This document shows positions 23,480 to 31,544 of a stretch of 32,491 nt of DNA, piece by piece. The stretch lies in assembly GCA_017513005.1 (NCBI GenBank), contig JAFWDM010000069.1, positions 1-32,491 of the forward strand, in the 5' to 3' direction. Every line of letters starts with the position of its first letter. The first letter of the stretch is position 1. The notes beneath the pieces were generated by a model. It was not told where the DNA came from. It saw nothing but the letters and a program-made list of their open reading frames with translations, and searched no databases. The DNA is from Lachnospiraceae bacterium (lineage in GTDB: Bacteria; Bacillota; Clostridia; Lachnospirales; Lachnospiraceae). A program made the translations under genes and the position numbers.

Positions 23480-24728
23480 GCGATGGCTGGGAGAGGGCTT
23501 TTTCTCCGGTTCCGTGAAGGGCGTGGTGACCGCCGCGACAGATGTCCTGTTTTTTCTGTCCTTCACGTTCTGTTTCTGGTGGGAGTTTGTCAATACCACG
23601 ATGTTCAAAAAGGGCTTTTCCGACGCGTTTGAACTTCGTATGGAGGGGCTGTATCATTTTGCCGTGATCAACGCGGTGATCTGCGGTGTGATCGCGGTCC
23701 TTATGCAGGAAAGCGTGCGGCAGGCAGTCTTCGAAGCTGTCCTTCTTCTGGCAGGGTTCCTGCACTGGAAGGCGGGCGCGGGAAAATATGAGTATTTTGT
23801 CCTCTGTGTACTGATCGTCGGGATGACCGGGCGCTCCTTCAAAGTCCTTTTGTCCATTGCCTTTACGATCGGGACTCTGATGATGGCCGGAGCCTTCGCG
23901 GCTTCCCAGCTGGGAATCATCGAGGACCTGGTCTATGAGGGCGGGAGGCACTCGTTCGGGATCATCTACTGCACAGACTGCGCGGCGCATATACTGATGC
24001 TGATGATCATGTATGTGATGCTGCGGCTAAAGTCCCTGGGACCGGTGGAATATGTGGCGCTTCTCCTCGCATGTGCGATCATGATGATGACAAAGGCCCA
24101 GTCGGATGTCGCCTGCGGTTTTCTGCTGCTGGCAGGTCTTCTGGTCTACAGACTGACCGGGCGGTTCCATAAACGCATGCAGGCGTCCCGTGCACTGCGC
24201 GCAGGAGCCGCAGTGGTGAGCTTTTCCTATATGCTCTGCGCCCTCGTGTCCTTTATTATCACGCTGGGATTTGACAGAAACGACCGGGAACTTCGGAAAA
24301 AGCTGCAATACTCTCTGATCCGCCGGCTGGAAATGAACCAGGAGGCTCTGCGGGAGCATCCTTTTTCTCTGTTCGGATCAAAGATCGAGGAGCATGGTTT
24401 CGGCGGCAGAACGCAGAACCTGCCCGGCTGGGACGAGTACTTTTTTATCGACTGTTCCTACATCCGTCTCTTTGTGGTCGGCGGTGTGCTGCTGTTTCTT
24501 CTGATCCTTTTGCTGCTTTCCTACGCCCAGCTGCGCTGCTTTGCGTATAAACATTACGGGCTGGTCTTCCTGCTGGCTCTGGTGGCGGTCTCCTGTGTGA
24601 TGGAACATCACCTGATGGAGTATTACTACAACGTGTTCCCCCTGCTCGCCTTCTCCGGCGAGAGGCTGTTCACCGGGCCGCCGAAGGTGATTCCCGAAGC
24701 TGTATTTCCGGGAATGGAGGATGAATAG
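23463..24728 (+). CDS. Wzy-like polysaccharide polymerase/ligase membrane protein
   Basis: 421 residues with about ten hydrophobic segments and a soluble loop (about 270-330: LRKKLQYSLIRRLEMNQEAL, then GSKIEEHGFGGRTQNLPGWD). The segment DEYFFIDCSYIRLFVVGGVL is a recurrent feature of polymerase-like proteins in Firmicutes polysaccharide loci. It would link repeat units outside the membrane. ATG 23463 is chosen because GGAG (23453-23456) is six bases upstream. Polymerases are poorly conserved, so the call rests on topology and context. Confidence 0.75.
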   Translation: MREAFERWLGEGFFSGSVKGVVTAATDVLFFLSFTFCFWWEFVNTTMFKKGFSDAFELRMEGLYHFAVINAVICGVIAVLMQESVRQAVFEAVLLLAGFLHWKAGAGKYEYFVLCVLIVGMTGRSFKVLLSIAFTIGTLMMAGAFAASQLGIIEDLVYEGGRHSFGIIYCTDCAAHILMLMIMYVMLRLKSLGPVEYVALLLACAIMMMTKAQSDVACGFLLLAGLLVYRLTGRFHKRMQASRALRAGAAVVSFSYMLCALVSFIITLGFDRNDRELRKKLQYSLIRRLEMNQEALREHPFSLFGSKIEEHGFGGRTQNLPGWDEYFFIDCSYIRLFVVGGVLLFLLILLLLSYAQLRCFAYKHYGLVFLLALVAVSCVMEHHLMEYYYNVFPLLAFSGERLFTGPPKVIPEAVFPGMEDE

Positions 24729-24762
24729 GCACCTTTTGGAAACTATCTGAGGGAGAATGAAC

Positions 24763-25842
24763 ATGACAGGGTCCGGAGCAGAACACAGGGGGGGATCCCC
24801 CGCACCGCAGGTGAGCATGATCGTGCCGGTCTACAAGGTCCCGGAAGTCTATCTGCGCAAGTGCATCGAGAGCTGTATGGCACAGACGTTGCAGGAGATC
24901 GAGATCCTTCTCATAGATGATGGATCTCCGGACGAATGCGGCGGGATCTGTGACGAATATGCGGGACAGGACAGCAGGATCCGTGTGATCCACAAGGAGA
25001 ACGGAGGACTCTGCAGTGCCCGCAATGCCGGTTTTCTTGCCGCACGGGGGAACTGGGTCATGTTCGTCGACGGGGACGACTGGATCGACGCGGACATGTG
25101 CCGGACGATGCTGGAAGCGGGAGAGCGCGAGAATGTCGACCTCGTCATGTGCGGGATCGTACGGGAGTATGGACACTCCTCCCAGCCCTATCATTTTTAT
25201 CTGCGGGACTATGCATCCGGCGGCAAAGTGTACAGGGAGAAAGAGTGCAGATGGCTGCAGCAGCAGCTTCTGGTCTACAACGGAAATATCGCGGTCGCCT
25301 ACTCCAAGCTGATCCGGAGGAGTATCCTGGAGGATCATCAGATCCTGCACGACGAAGCCCTGCGGCAGGGCGCGGAAGGGCTGGAATTCAATATCCGGCT
25401 TTTTGAAAAGATCCGGAGCGCTCTCTTCCTGAACCGGCCTTTTTACCATTACATATATAACGAGGAGTCGATCTCTTCGTCGCACAGCGAGGAAAACCAC
25501 GCCTATGTGATCCGGTGCTTCGAAAAGATCCGGGACCTGATCGAAGAGAGTGAGAACCGGGACAGGCTCCTGCCCTGGTTTGACAACCGCCTCCTCTATG
25601 TGATCATCACGACTGCGATCAGCGGCTATTTTAATCCGGACAACCCGGCACCCTTTTCAGAAAAAAAGAGGGGGTATGCCGCCTACCTGCGCCAGCCCAT
25701 CGTGGAAAAGGCGCTGCGCACAAAAAACCTGCGCGGACTTTCCAGGCAGCGGCGGTTCGTTCTGTTTCTGATCCGGACGAGGCAGTTCCGGGCTCTGGAC
25801 GTCATGGGACGCGCCAGAAAATGGCAGAAGGGACACATGTAA
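24763..25842 (+). CDS. Glycosyltransferase family 2
   Basis: 359 residues. The GT-A fold begins SMIVPVYKVPEVYLRKCIES, with LLIDDGSPDECG (nucleotide-binding Asp residues), NGGLCSARNAG and the metal-binding VDGDDW. The C-terminal part (about 200-359) is helical and may contact the acceptor or membrane. GGGAG is seven bases before ATG 24763; ATG 24757 is too close to it. It adds one sugar to the lipid-linked unit. Donor unknown. Confidence 0.9.
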   Translation: MTGSGAEHRGGSPAPQVSMIVPVYKVPEVYLRKCIESCMAQTLQEIEILLIDDGSPDECGGICDEYAGQDSRIRVIHKENGGLCSARNAGFLAARGNWVMFVDGDDWIDADMCRTMLEAGERENVDLVMCGIVREYGHSSQPYHFYLRDYASGGKVYREKECRWLQQQLLVYNGNIAVAYSKLIRRSILEDHQILHDEALRQGAEGLEFNIRLFEKIRSALFLNRPFYHYIYNEESISSSHSEENHAYVIRCFEKIRDLIEESENRDRLLPWFDNRLLYVIITTAISGYFNPDNPAPFSEKKRGYAAYLRQPIVEKALRTKNLRGLSRQRRFVLFLIRTRQFRALDVMGRARKWQKGHM

Positions 25843-25857
25843 AAACATACTTTCACT

Positions 25858-27315
25858 ATGAATAAAGTCTTTCAGAAATACCGTACCATGTCCGTACAGG
25901 TCCGGGCTTCCTTCTGGTTTTTGATCTGTTCGTTTCTGCAGAAGGGGATCTCCTCCCTGACGACGCCGATCTTTACCAGACTCCTGACCACGGATGAGTA
26001 CGGGCAATATAATGCATTCAATTCCTGGCTCTCGATCATCACGATCTTTGTCACGCTGAATCTGTTTTACGGTGTGTACACACAGGGGCTGGTGAAGTTT
26101 GAGGACGAGAGGAAGGTCTATTCCTCCAGCCTGCAGGGGCTGACTCTGACGCTGTGTCTCGCCTGGACGGGGATCTACCTTTTGTTTCGCGGATTCTGGA
26201 ACAGCCGGTTTTCCCTGACCACCGTCCAGATGCTGGCCATGCTGGTCATGATCTGGGCAACTGCAGTGTTCAATTTCTGGGCGGCAGAGCAGCGTGTGAC
26301 CTACAGCTACAGGCGGCTCGTGCTCCTGACCCTGCTGGTGTCCGCAGCAAAACCGGCCGTGGGCATCTTTTTTGTGCTGCATGCACACGACAAGGTGACG
26401 GCGAGGATCCTGGGACTGGCACTGGTGGAGATCGTGGCCTATACCGGGCTCTTTTTTGTCCAGATGGCGCGGGGAAGGGTCTTTTACAGCGCAAAGATCT
26501 GGCGCTATGCCCTCATGTTCAATCTGCCGCTCATCCCCCACTACCTGTCCCAGACAGTGCTCTCGAGCGCGGACAGGATCATGATCCGGGATATGGCCGG
26601 CGGGAGTCAGGCGGGGATCTACAGTCTGGCCTACCAGCTCTCCCTGATCATGACCCTTTTTAACACGGCCCTCTCCCAGACCCTGAGTCCCTGGATCTAT
26701 CAGAAGATCAAGGCGGACCGGGCCGGGGAGGTCTCGCAGGTGGCTTTTCTGGCGCTCGGCCTGATCGCCGGAGCCAATCTCCTGCTCATGCTGCTCGCGC
26801 CGGAAGCCGTGGCCGTTTTTGCGCCGGCCGCTTACTATGATGCCATCTATGTGATCCCTCCGGTCTCCATGAGTGTCTTTTTCATGTTCAGCTACGACCT
26901 CTTCGCCAAGTTCGAATTCTATTTTGAAAAGACCTTCTTTATCATGGCGGCCAGCGTCAGCGGCGCGCTGCTGAATATCATTACAAACTATATTTTTATC
27001 CAAAGATATGGCTACTATGCCGCAGGATATACGACTCTGTTCTGCTACCTGGTCTATGCGGCCGGCCATTACCTGATGATGAACAGGGTGTGTGACGAGT
27101 ATCTGCACGGGGAGCGGCCTTTCCCGGCGAGAGCCTACTGGCTGATGGCTGCCGCCTTCACAGTCTGCGGCTTCCTGCTGCTTTTTACCTACCGGTCCAG
27201 GATCCTGCGGTACGGGATGCTCCTGGTCGCGGCGGTATTGCTGTTCGTCTTCAGAAGGCGGGTACGGGCTGCTTTGCGCAGCCTGACGGCTCTGCGCAAA
27301 GCGGGGAAAAAGTGA
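25858..27315 (+). CDS. Wzx-like polysaccharide flippase (MATE/MVF-type)
   Basis: 485 residues with about 12-14 hydrophobic segments. The N-terminal SLTTPIFTRLLTTDEYGQYN is a signature of oligosaccharide flippases of the Wzx/RfbX group, and YLSQTVLSSADRIMIRDMAG and SQTLSPWIYQKIKADRAGEV are also typical. It would move the undecaprenyl-linked repeat unit across the membrane. The start has little ribosome-site support; the short 15-base gap after the GT2 gene suggests coupled translation. Confidence 0.9.
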   Translation: MNKVFQKYRTMSVQVRASFWFLICSFLQKGISSLTTPIFTRLLTTDEYGQYNAFNSWLSIITIFVTLNLFYGVYTQGLVKFEDERKVYSSSLQGLTLTLCLAWTGIYLLFRGFWNSRFSLTTVQMLAMLVMIWATAVFNFWAAEQRVTYSYRRLVLLTLLVSAAKPAVGIFFVLHAHDKVTARILGLALVEIVAYTGLFFVQMARGRVFYSAKIWRYALMFNLPLIPHYLSQTVLSSADRIMIRDMAGGSQAGIYSLAYQLSLIMTLFNTALSQTLSPWIYQKIKADRAGEVSQVAFLALGLIAGANLLLMLLAPEAVAVFAPAAYYDAIYVIPPVSMSVFFMFSYDLFAKFEFYFEKTFFIMAASVSGALLNIITNYIFIQRYGYYAAGYTTLFCYLVYAAGHYLMMNRVCDEYLHGERPFPARAYWLMAAAFTVCGFLLLFTYRSRILRYGMLLVAAVLLFVFRRRVRAALRSLTALRKAGKK

Positions 27316-27400
27316 CGGGTGCCCCGGGGTAGGTGCTCCGGGATGGAAGTCTCTGTATGTCAGGTATTTCCGGGACAGAATGCCGCCGGAACAGAGGAGC

Positions 27401-27448
27401 GGATGAAAGAGACACAGGATGAAAGAGACCGAGGATGAAAGAGACCGA
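27401..27448. repeat. Three 16-bp tandem repeats before the second GT2 gene
   Basis: GGATGAAAGAGACACA (27401-27416) is followed by two copies of GGATGAAAGAGACCGA (27417-27432 and 27433-27448). A further degenerate purine-rich stretch leads into the ribosome site GGAGAAGG. Each unit carries an ATG in a purine-rich, SD-like context. Confidence 0.9.
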
Positions 27449-27468
27449 AGATAGAGGAGAGGAGAAGG

Positions 27469-28458
27469 ATGAAGAACCCGGAGAACCTGGAAGACCTGAT
27501 CTCTGTTATCATTCCGGTCTATAATGTCAGGCCCTTTTTGCGGGCCTGTATGGACAGCGTATTCGCACAGACCTTCAGGAACCTGGAGATCATTCTGGTG
27601 GATGACGGATCGACGGACGGCAGCGGAGAGCTATGTGATGCACTGGCTATGGAGGATCCGCGCGTGCGCGTGATCCACCAGGAGAACGGCGGTCTCTCGG
27701 CGGCGCGCAATACAGGGATCGACGCGAGCACGGGGACCTACCTCTACTTTCTGGACAGCGATGATGCGCTCTCTCCGGTCGCCCTCGCCCATCTCTGGAC
27801 CGCCTGCGTCCGCACACGCGCGGATGTGGCTGTGGGGGACTTCCTCAGATTTTCTTCGGAGGAGGTTCCGAGGGAGCGCCGCACCTTCGCCATTGAATCT
27901 CTCGACACCCGGGAGGCTCTGCGCCGTATGCTCCTGAACCAGGGGTTCGGCCACCAGGCCTGGGGGAAGCTCTTTCGACGGGAACTGTGGGAGAAGCTCC
28001 GCTATCCGGCGGGCCTTCTATATGAGGACTATGCCGTTATCTACGATGTGATGCTCGGGGTCGGAAAGGCGGCAGCCGTAACGGATGCCCTGTATTTCTA
28101 CCGCATGCAGGAGGGCTCCATCATGCATGCCCGGATCACGGAGAGGAACCTGACCCTGCTGGATACGTCCGAACGCGTGACACAGATGGTCTCGGAAAAA
28201 TATCCGGAGCTCAGGGAGGCGGCAGTGCGCCTGCAGGTCGTGACCTATATGCGCTTTCTGAGTGATCTTCTGGAGACGGACTACCGGCTGTTTCCGGACC
28301 AGCAGAAAAGGATCATCGCCACTGTGCGTTCCTACCGCAGGGAATTTCTTCGCTCGAAGGAAGTCCGGAAGGTGGATAAGCTCAAGCTCCGCGCCCTTTT
28401 AGCAGGCAAATGGGTGTTTTATCTCATGTACAGGGCATCGGATGCCAAAAAAGAGTGA
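27469..28458 (+). CDS. Glycosyltransferase family 2
   Basis: 329 residues. The GT-A motifs are LISVIIPVYNVRPFLRACMD, ILVDDGSTDGSGELCD, NGGLSAARNTGID and the metal-binding LDSDD. After these comes QAWGKLFRRELWEKL and a helical C-terminus. It transfers a sugar during repeat-unit assembly. GGAGAAGG lies directly before ATG 27469, within a long purine-rich stretch formed by tandem repeats. It is 153 bases after the flippase gene, the longest gap in this half of the locus. Confidence 0.92.
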   Translation: MKNPENLEDLISVIIPVYNVRPFLRACMDSVFAQTFRNLEIILVDDGSTDGSGELCDALAMEDPRVRVIHQENGGLSAARNTGIDASTGTYLYFLDSDDALSPVALAHLWTACVRTRADVAVGDFLRFSSEEVPRERRTFAIESLDTREALRRMLLNQGFGHQAWGKLFRRELWEKLRYPAGLLYEDYAVIYDVMLGVGKAAAVTDALYFYRMQEGSIMHARITERNLTLLDTSERVTQMVSEKYPELREAAVRLQVVTYMRFLSDLLETDYRLFPDQQKRIIATVRSYRREFLRSKEVRKVDKLKLRALLAGKWVFYLMYRASDAKKE

Positions 28459-28511
28459 AAAAACGGCGGACGCCGGCGTGATCATGGACAGGAGTACTGA
28501 GGAGAATTTGC

Positions 28512-29693
28512 GTGGCTCCCTATTTTGTGATTTTTCTCATTTCCATACTCATATGCGGAGCGGGAGAGCGGATGCTCCGCTTCAGCCGCAGAGCTGCCTT
28601 GCTCCTGTTCGGAGCAGCTGTCCTTTGCCCTGTCATTCTGGCAGGCGCCCGTGACTACACTGTGGGAACGGACATTGCGACCTACGGGAACTATATCTTC
28701 AATGCGGCGTGCACAGCCGGAAAGCTCCTGCCGTTTCTGCGGCGGAGGCGGGAGATCGAACCCATGTACAAAGCTCTCGCCTGGATCGTTGCCCGGTTCA
28801 CCAATAATCCCCACTGGTTTTATTTTTTCACAGCGCTGATCATCTGCGGATGTACGATGTGGGGGCTTTATTACTACCGCCGGTGGTGCTCCGTCACACT
28901 GGGATGGGCCTGCTTTCTGCTTCTCTTCTACGGAGATACGCTGAATACCATGCGGCAGTGCCTGGCTCTCGCAGTCGTCTTTTGCAGCTTTCCGTTTTTT
29001 CTGGAAAAAAAATACCTGTGGTTTGCGTTTTTCCAGGTAGTGGCAGTCCTCTTTCATGTCACCGGCGTACTCGCCCTTGCCCTTCCTGTGCTCTACCTCG
29101 TCCTGGAAAAGCTTCCGCCGCGCTGGATCCAGTTTTTCTTCATCATCGGATGCATGGGCGTGATCCTGCTCTACAGTCCCCTGCTCGGGAGCATCCTCCG
29201 CATGGGATTTCTGCCGGCAAAGTTCTCCAGGTATATAGCGAAGGGGGTGGCTTTTGCCTTTAATCCCACGATCCTGCGGCTGCCCTTTCTGCTGCCGGTG
29301 CTCTTTTATTACGACCGGTTCTGTGGATTCGGGCAGGAGGAGACCGGGGGGGAGGAAGGGAACGGCGGGAGCGCATCCGGTATATCTGCCGTGACCGGCA
29401 TGTTCGTCGTGATCATGCTGCTTCTGGAGATCTGCACCGTGCAGCTGCGCAGCGTCCGCCCGGCCCTGTACCGGATCAGCTATTATTTCGGGTATTACCG
29501 GTTCCTCGCCTATCCCCGTCTGGTCCGCATCCTCCGCAGGGACAACCGCGCGCTCGTCGCGGCGGCCCTGGTCCTGTACCTGTGCGCCCTGTGGTATTAC
29601 CAGAATGTCGTGCAGGGAAACAACCAGATCTATCCCTACATCTATGCGCCCGGGTGGTTCTGGAGGACCGTTCCCGTCATGCCGGCGGAATAG
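28512..29693 (+). CDS. EpsG-like polysaccharide polymerase
   Basis: 393 residues with about ten membrane segments. LAGARDYTVGTDIATYGNYI near residues 43-62 is the hallmark of the EpsG family, and EPMYKALAWIVARFTNNPHW and DTLNTMRQCLALAVVF also match it. The family is thought to polymerise or export surface polysaccharide. The GTG at 28512 is used as start because GGAG (28501-28504) is seven bases upstream and the sequence then begins MAPYFVIFLISILI. A Gly/Glu-rich loop lies near residues 277-292. It is the last gene before the right inverted repeat and the second polymerase-type gene in this locus. Confidence 0.85.
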   Translation: MAPYFVIFLISILICGAGERMLRFSRRAALLLFGAAVLCPVILAGARDYTVGTDIATYGNYIFNAACTAGKLLPFLRRRREIEPMYKALAWIVARFTNNPHWFYFFTALIICGCTMWGLYYYRRWCSVTLGWACFLLLFYGDTLNTMRQCLALAVVFCSFPFFLEKKYLWFAFFQVVAVLFHVTGVLALALPVLYLVLEKLPPRWIQFFFIIGCMGVILLYSPLLGSILRMGFLPAKFSRYIAKGVAFAFNPTILRLPFLLPVLFYYDRFCGFGQEETGGEEGNGGSASGISAVTGMFVVIMLLLEICTVQLRSVRPALYRISYYFGYYRFLAYPRLVRILRRDNRALVAAALVLYLCALWYYQNVVQGNNQIYPYIYAPGWFWRTVPVMPAE

Positions 29694-29732
29694 CGGGGCA
29701 CAAGACGCGCAAGCGAATCCTGAAGACAATAT

Positions 29733-29771
29733 AAAAATACCTCGAGGCTTCAGGCGGGTCTGTACTGTAAC
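29733..29771 (-). repeat. Right copy of 39-bp inverted repeat
   Basis: Reverse complement of the left copy (17067-17105) with four mismatches. It lies in the spacer between the EpsG-like gene and malQ, with its T-run end pointing into the polysaccharide genes as at the left copy. No gene on the minus strand would use it as a terminator. Confidence 0.85.
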
Positions 29772-29807
29772 GATTTGACCATTTTTACACGGAAAGGAAA
29801 TATGACT

Positions 29808-31358
29808 ATGAACAGAGAAAGCGGAATCCTTTATCCTGTCTCCTCCCTCCCCTCGAAATTCGGGATCGGGAGTTTTTCCGGAGAGGCTTATGCATTTATC
29901 GATTTCCTGAAAGAGGCGGGACAGTCCTACTGGCAGGTGCTGCCGCTCTGCCAGACCGGATTCGGGGATTCCCCCTACCAGTCAGTCTCTTCGTTTGCGG
30001 GAAATCCCTACTTTATCGATCTGGAAAAACTGATCGAAGAGGGCCTTTTGACCTGGGATGAGGTGAACCGCTTCGACTTCGGGAGCGACCCCGAAAAAGT
30101 GGACTACGGGGCTCTTTACAATAACCGCTACGAAGTACTCCGGATCGCGTTTGACCGCTTCCGCACCCTGGAAAACGATCCCGGCCACAGTGAGTACCAC
30201 GCCGAGTACCAGGAGTATCTCGAAAAGGAACACTACTGGCTCTTTGACTATGCCCTCTACATGGCGCTCAAGAAAAAATATGAGGGAAAATCCTGGATGG
30301 ACTGGGAGGACGGAGACCGCCTGCGCAAAAAGAGCGCGCTGGAGGCTGCCGCGAAGGAGCTCTCGGACGACATCGATTTCTACCGCTTCCTGCAGTTTGA
30401 GTTTGACCGCCAGTGGAAAAAGCTCCATGCCTACGCAAAGGAGCAGGGGATCAGGATCATCGGAGATATCCCCTTCTATGTGGCCATGGACAGTGCGGCG
30501 ACCTGGGCCCACGCGGATATCTTCCGCTTCGACAAGGATCTGGTGCCTGTCGTAGTCGCGGGCTGCCCGCCCGACGCTTTCTCCCCCACCGGCCAGCTCT
30601 GGGGCAATCCGGTCTACGACTGGAAGAAGATGAAAAAGGGAGGCTACGACTGGTGGATCCAGCGGATCGAGCGCAATTACGAGTTCTATGACGTGATCCG
30701 CATCGACCACTTCAACGGATTTGCCGAATACTACGAAGTGCCCTACGGGGATGAGACGGCGGAGCACGGCAAGGTCGTCAAGGGACCCGGCATCGACTTT
30801 TTCCGGGCTGTGAAAAAAGAGCTCGGCGATGTGGCGATCATCGCGGAGGACCTGGGCAACATCACACCCGCCACGGAAAAACTCCTCGCCGGCACCGGGT
30901 ATCCCGGGATGAAAGTCCTGCAGTTTGCCTTTGACCCGAGTGAGTCCAGCTACTACCTGTCCTATAACCATGTGAAAAATGCCGTGGTCTATACAGGCAC
31001 GCATGACAATACCACGACCCGCGACTGGATCGAGACCTGCAGTGACCACGACCGCGATTTCGCGCGCCGCTTCATCTACTCCGAGTACACGGACTACGGC
31101 GCATTCACCTGGGACTTCATCCGGGAGGCTTACCGCAGTGTCTGCGACCTCTGCATCATTCCAATCCAGGACTATCTCGTAAAGGGCGCAGAGGCCCGTC
31201 TCAACACGCCCGGCACCGCCCAGGGCAACTGGCAGTGGCGCGTCACGCCGAGCCTTTTGTCCCATGAACTGGCGCACAGCATCTATGAGCTGGCCAGGAC
31301 CTACGGAAGACTGCCGAAGCCGGAAGAAGATTCCAAAAAAACGGGGACTAAGAGATAA
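29808..31358 (+). CDS. malQ: 4-alpha-glucanotransferase (amylomaltase)
   Basis: 516 residues, the usual length for GH77. The nucleophile Asp300 is in RIDHFNG, the acid/base Glu347 in IIAEDLG, and the stabiliser Asp400 in GTHDNTT. Other hallmarks are GILYPVSSLPSKFGIG at the N-terminus and GYPGMKVLQFAFD. The enzyme moves alpha-1,4-glucan segments between chains in maltodextrin and glycogen metabolism in the cytoplasm. AAGGA (29794-29798) is nine bases before ATG 29808; ATG 29802 is an alternative. It is unrelated in function to the preceding locus and ends in a strong terminator. No clear promoter was seen in the spacer. Confidence 0.95.
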   Translation: MNRESGILYPVSSLPSKFGIGSFSGEAYAFIDFLKEAGQSYWQVLPLCQTGFGDSPYQSVSSFAGNPYFIDLEKLIEEGLLTWDEVNRFDFGSDPEKVDYGALYNNRYEVLRIAFDRFRTLENDPGHSEYHAEYQEYLEKEHYWLFDYALYMALKKKYEGKSWMDWEDGDRLRKKSALEAAAKELSDDIDFYRFLQFEFDRQWKKLHAYAKEQGIRIIGDIPFYVAMDSAATWAHADIFRFDKDLVPVVVAGCPPDAFSPTGQLWGNPVYDWKKMKKGGYDWWIQRIERNYEFYDVIRIDHFNGFAEYYEVPYGDETAEHGKVVKGPGIDFFRAVKKELGDVAIIAEDLGNITPATEKLLAGTGYPGMKVLQFAFDPSESSYYLSYNHVKNAVVYTGTHDNTTTRDWIETCSDHDRDFARRFIYSEYTDYGAFTWDFIREAYRSVCDLCIIPIQDYLVKGAEARLNTPGTAQGNWQWRVTPSLLSHELAHSIYELARTYGRLPKPEEDSKKTGTKR

Positions 31359-31397
31359 GAAGCGTAAAGAAGCAGAAAGAGAATCCTGAAAACTGAA

Positions 31398-31445
31398 AAA
31401 AGAAGTACCCGGCGGCTGCTGATGCAGAAGCCAGGTACTTCTTTT
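31398..31445. terminator. Strong terminator after malQ
   Basis: AAAAGAAGTACC (31398-31409) pairs perfectly with GGTACTTCTTTT (31434-31445), with further internal pairing of GGC/GCC and CTG/CAG. A-runs and T-runs on both sides let it act in both directions between convergent genes. Confidence 0.92.
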
Positions 31446-31490
31446 CGTTTGTTATCGATCTTTCATCGCCTTACCCGTTCAGTAACTTGC

Positions 31491-31522
31491 AAAACACAGC
31501 GAATCCTTCGGGATGCGCTGTG
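31491..31522 (-). terminator. Terminator of the minus-strand FrhB-like gene
   Basis: On the minus strand CACAGCG and ATCC pair with GGAT and CGCTGTG (31522-31495) around a four-base loop, with one internal mismatch. TTTT follows (31494-31491). Confidence 0.75.
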
Positions 31523-31544
31523 CCGGATCTGCGAGAAACGGACT

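Noticed and set aside
25657-27108. 483-codon open frame opposite the flippase
   Set aside because: Low-complexity charged translation typical of the antisense of a hydrophobic GC-rich gene.
28482-29729. 415-codon open frame opposite the EpsG-like gene
   Set aside because: The sense protein has EpsG motifs and a good ribosome site; the antisense has neither.
17067-29771. Transposon with these repeats as terminal inverted repeats
   Set aside because: No transposase or recombinase gene lies between them and the outer flanks show no matching target-site duplication, so I describe them only as inverted repeats bracketing the locus.
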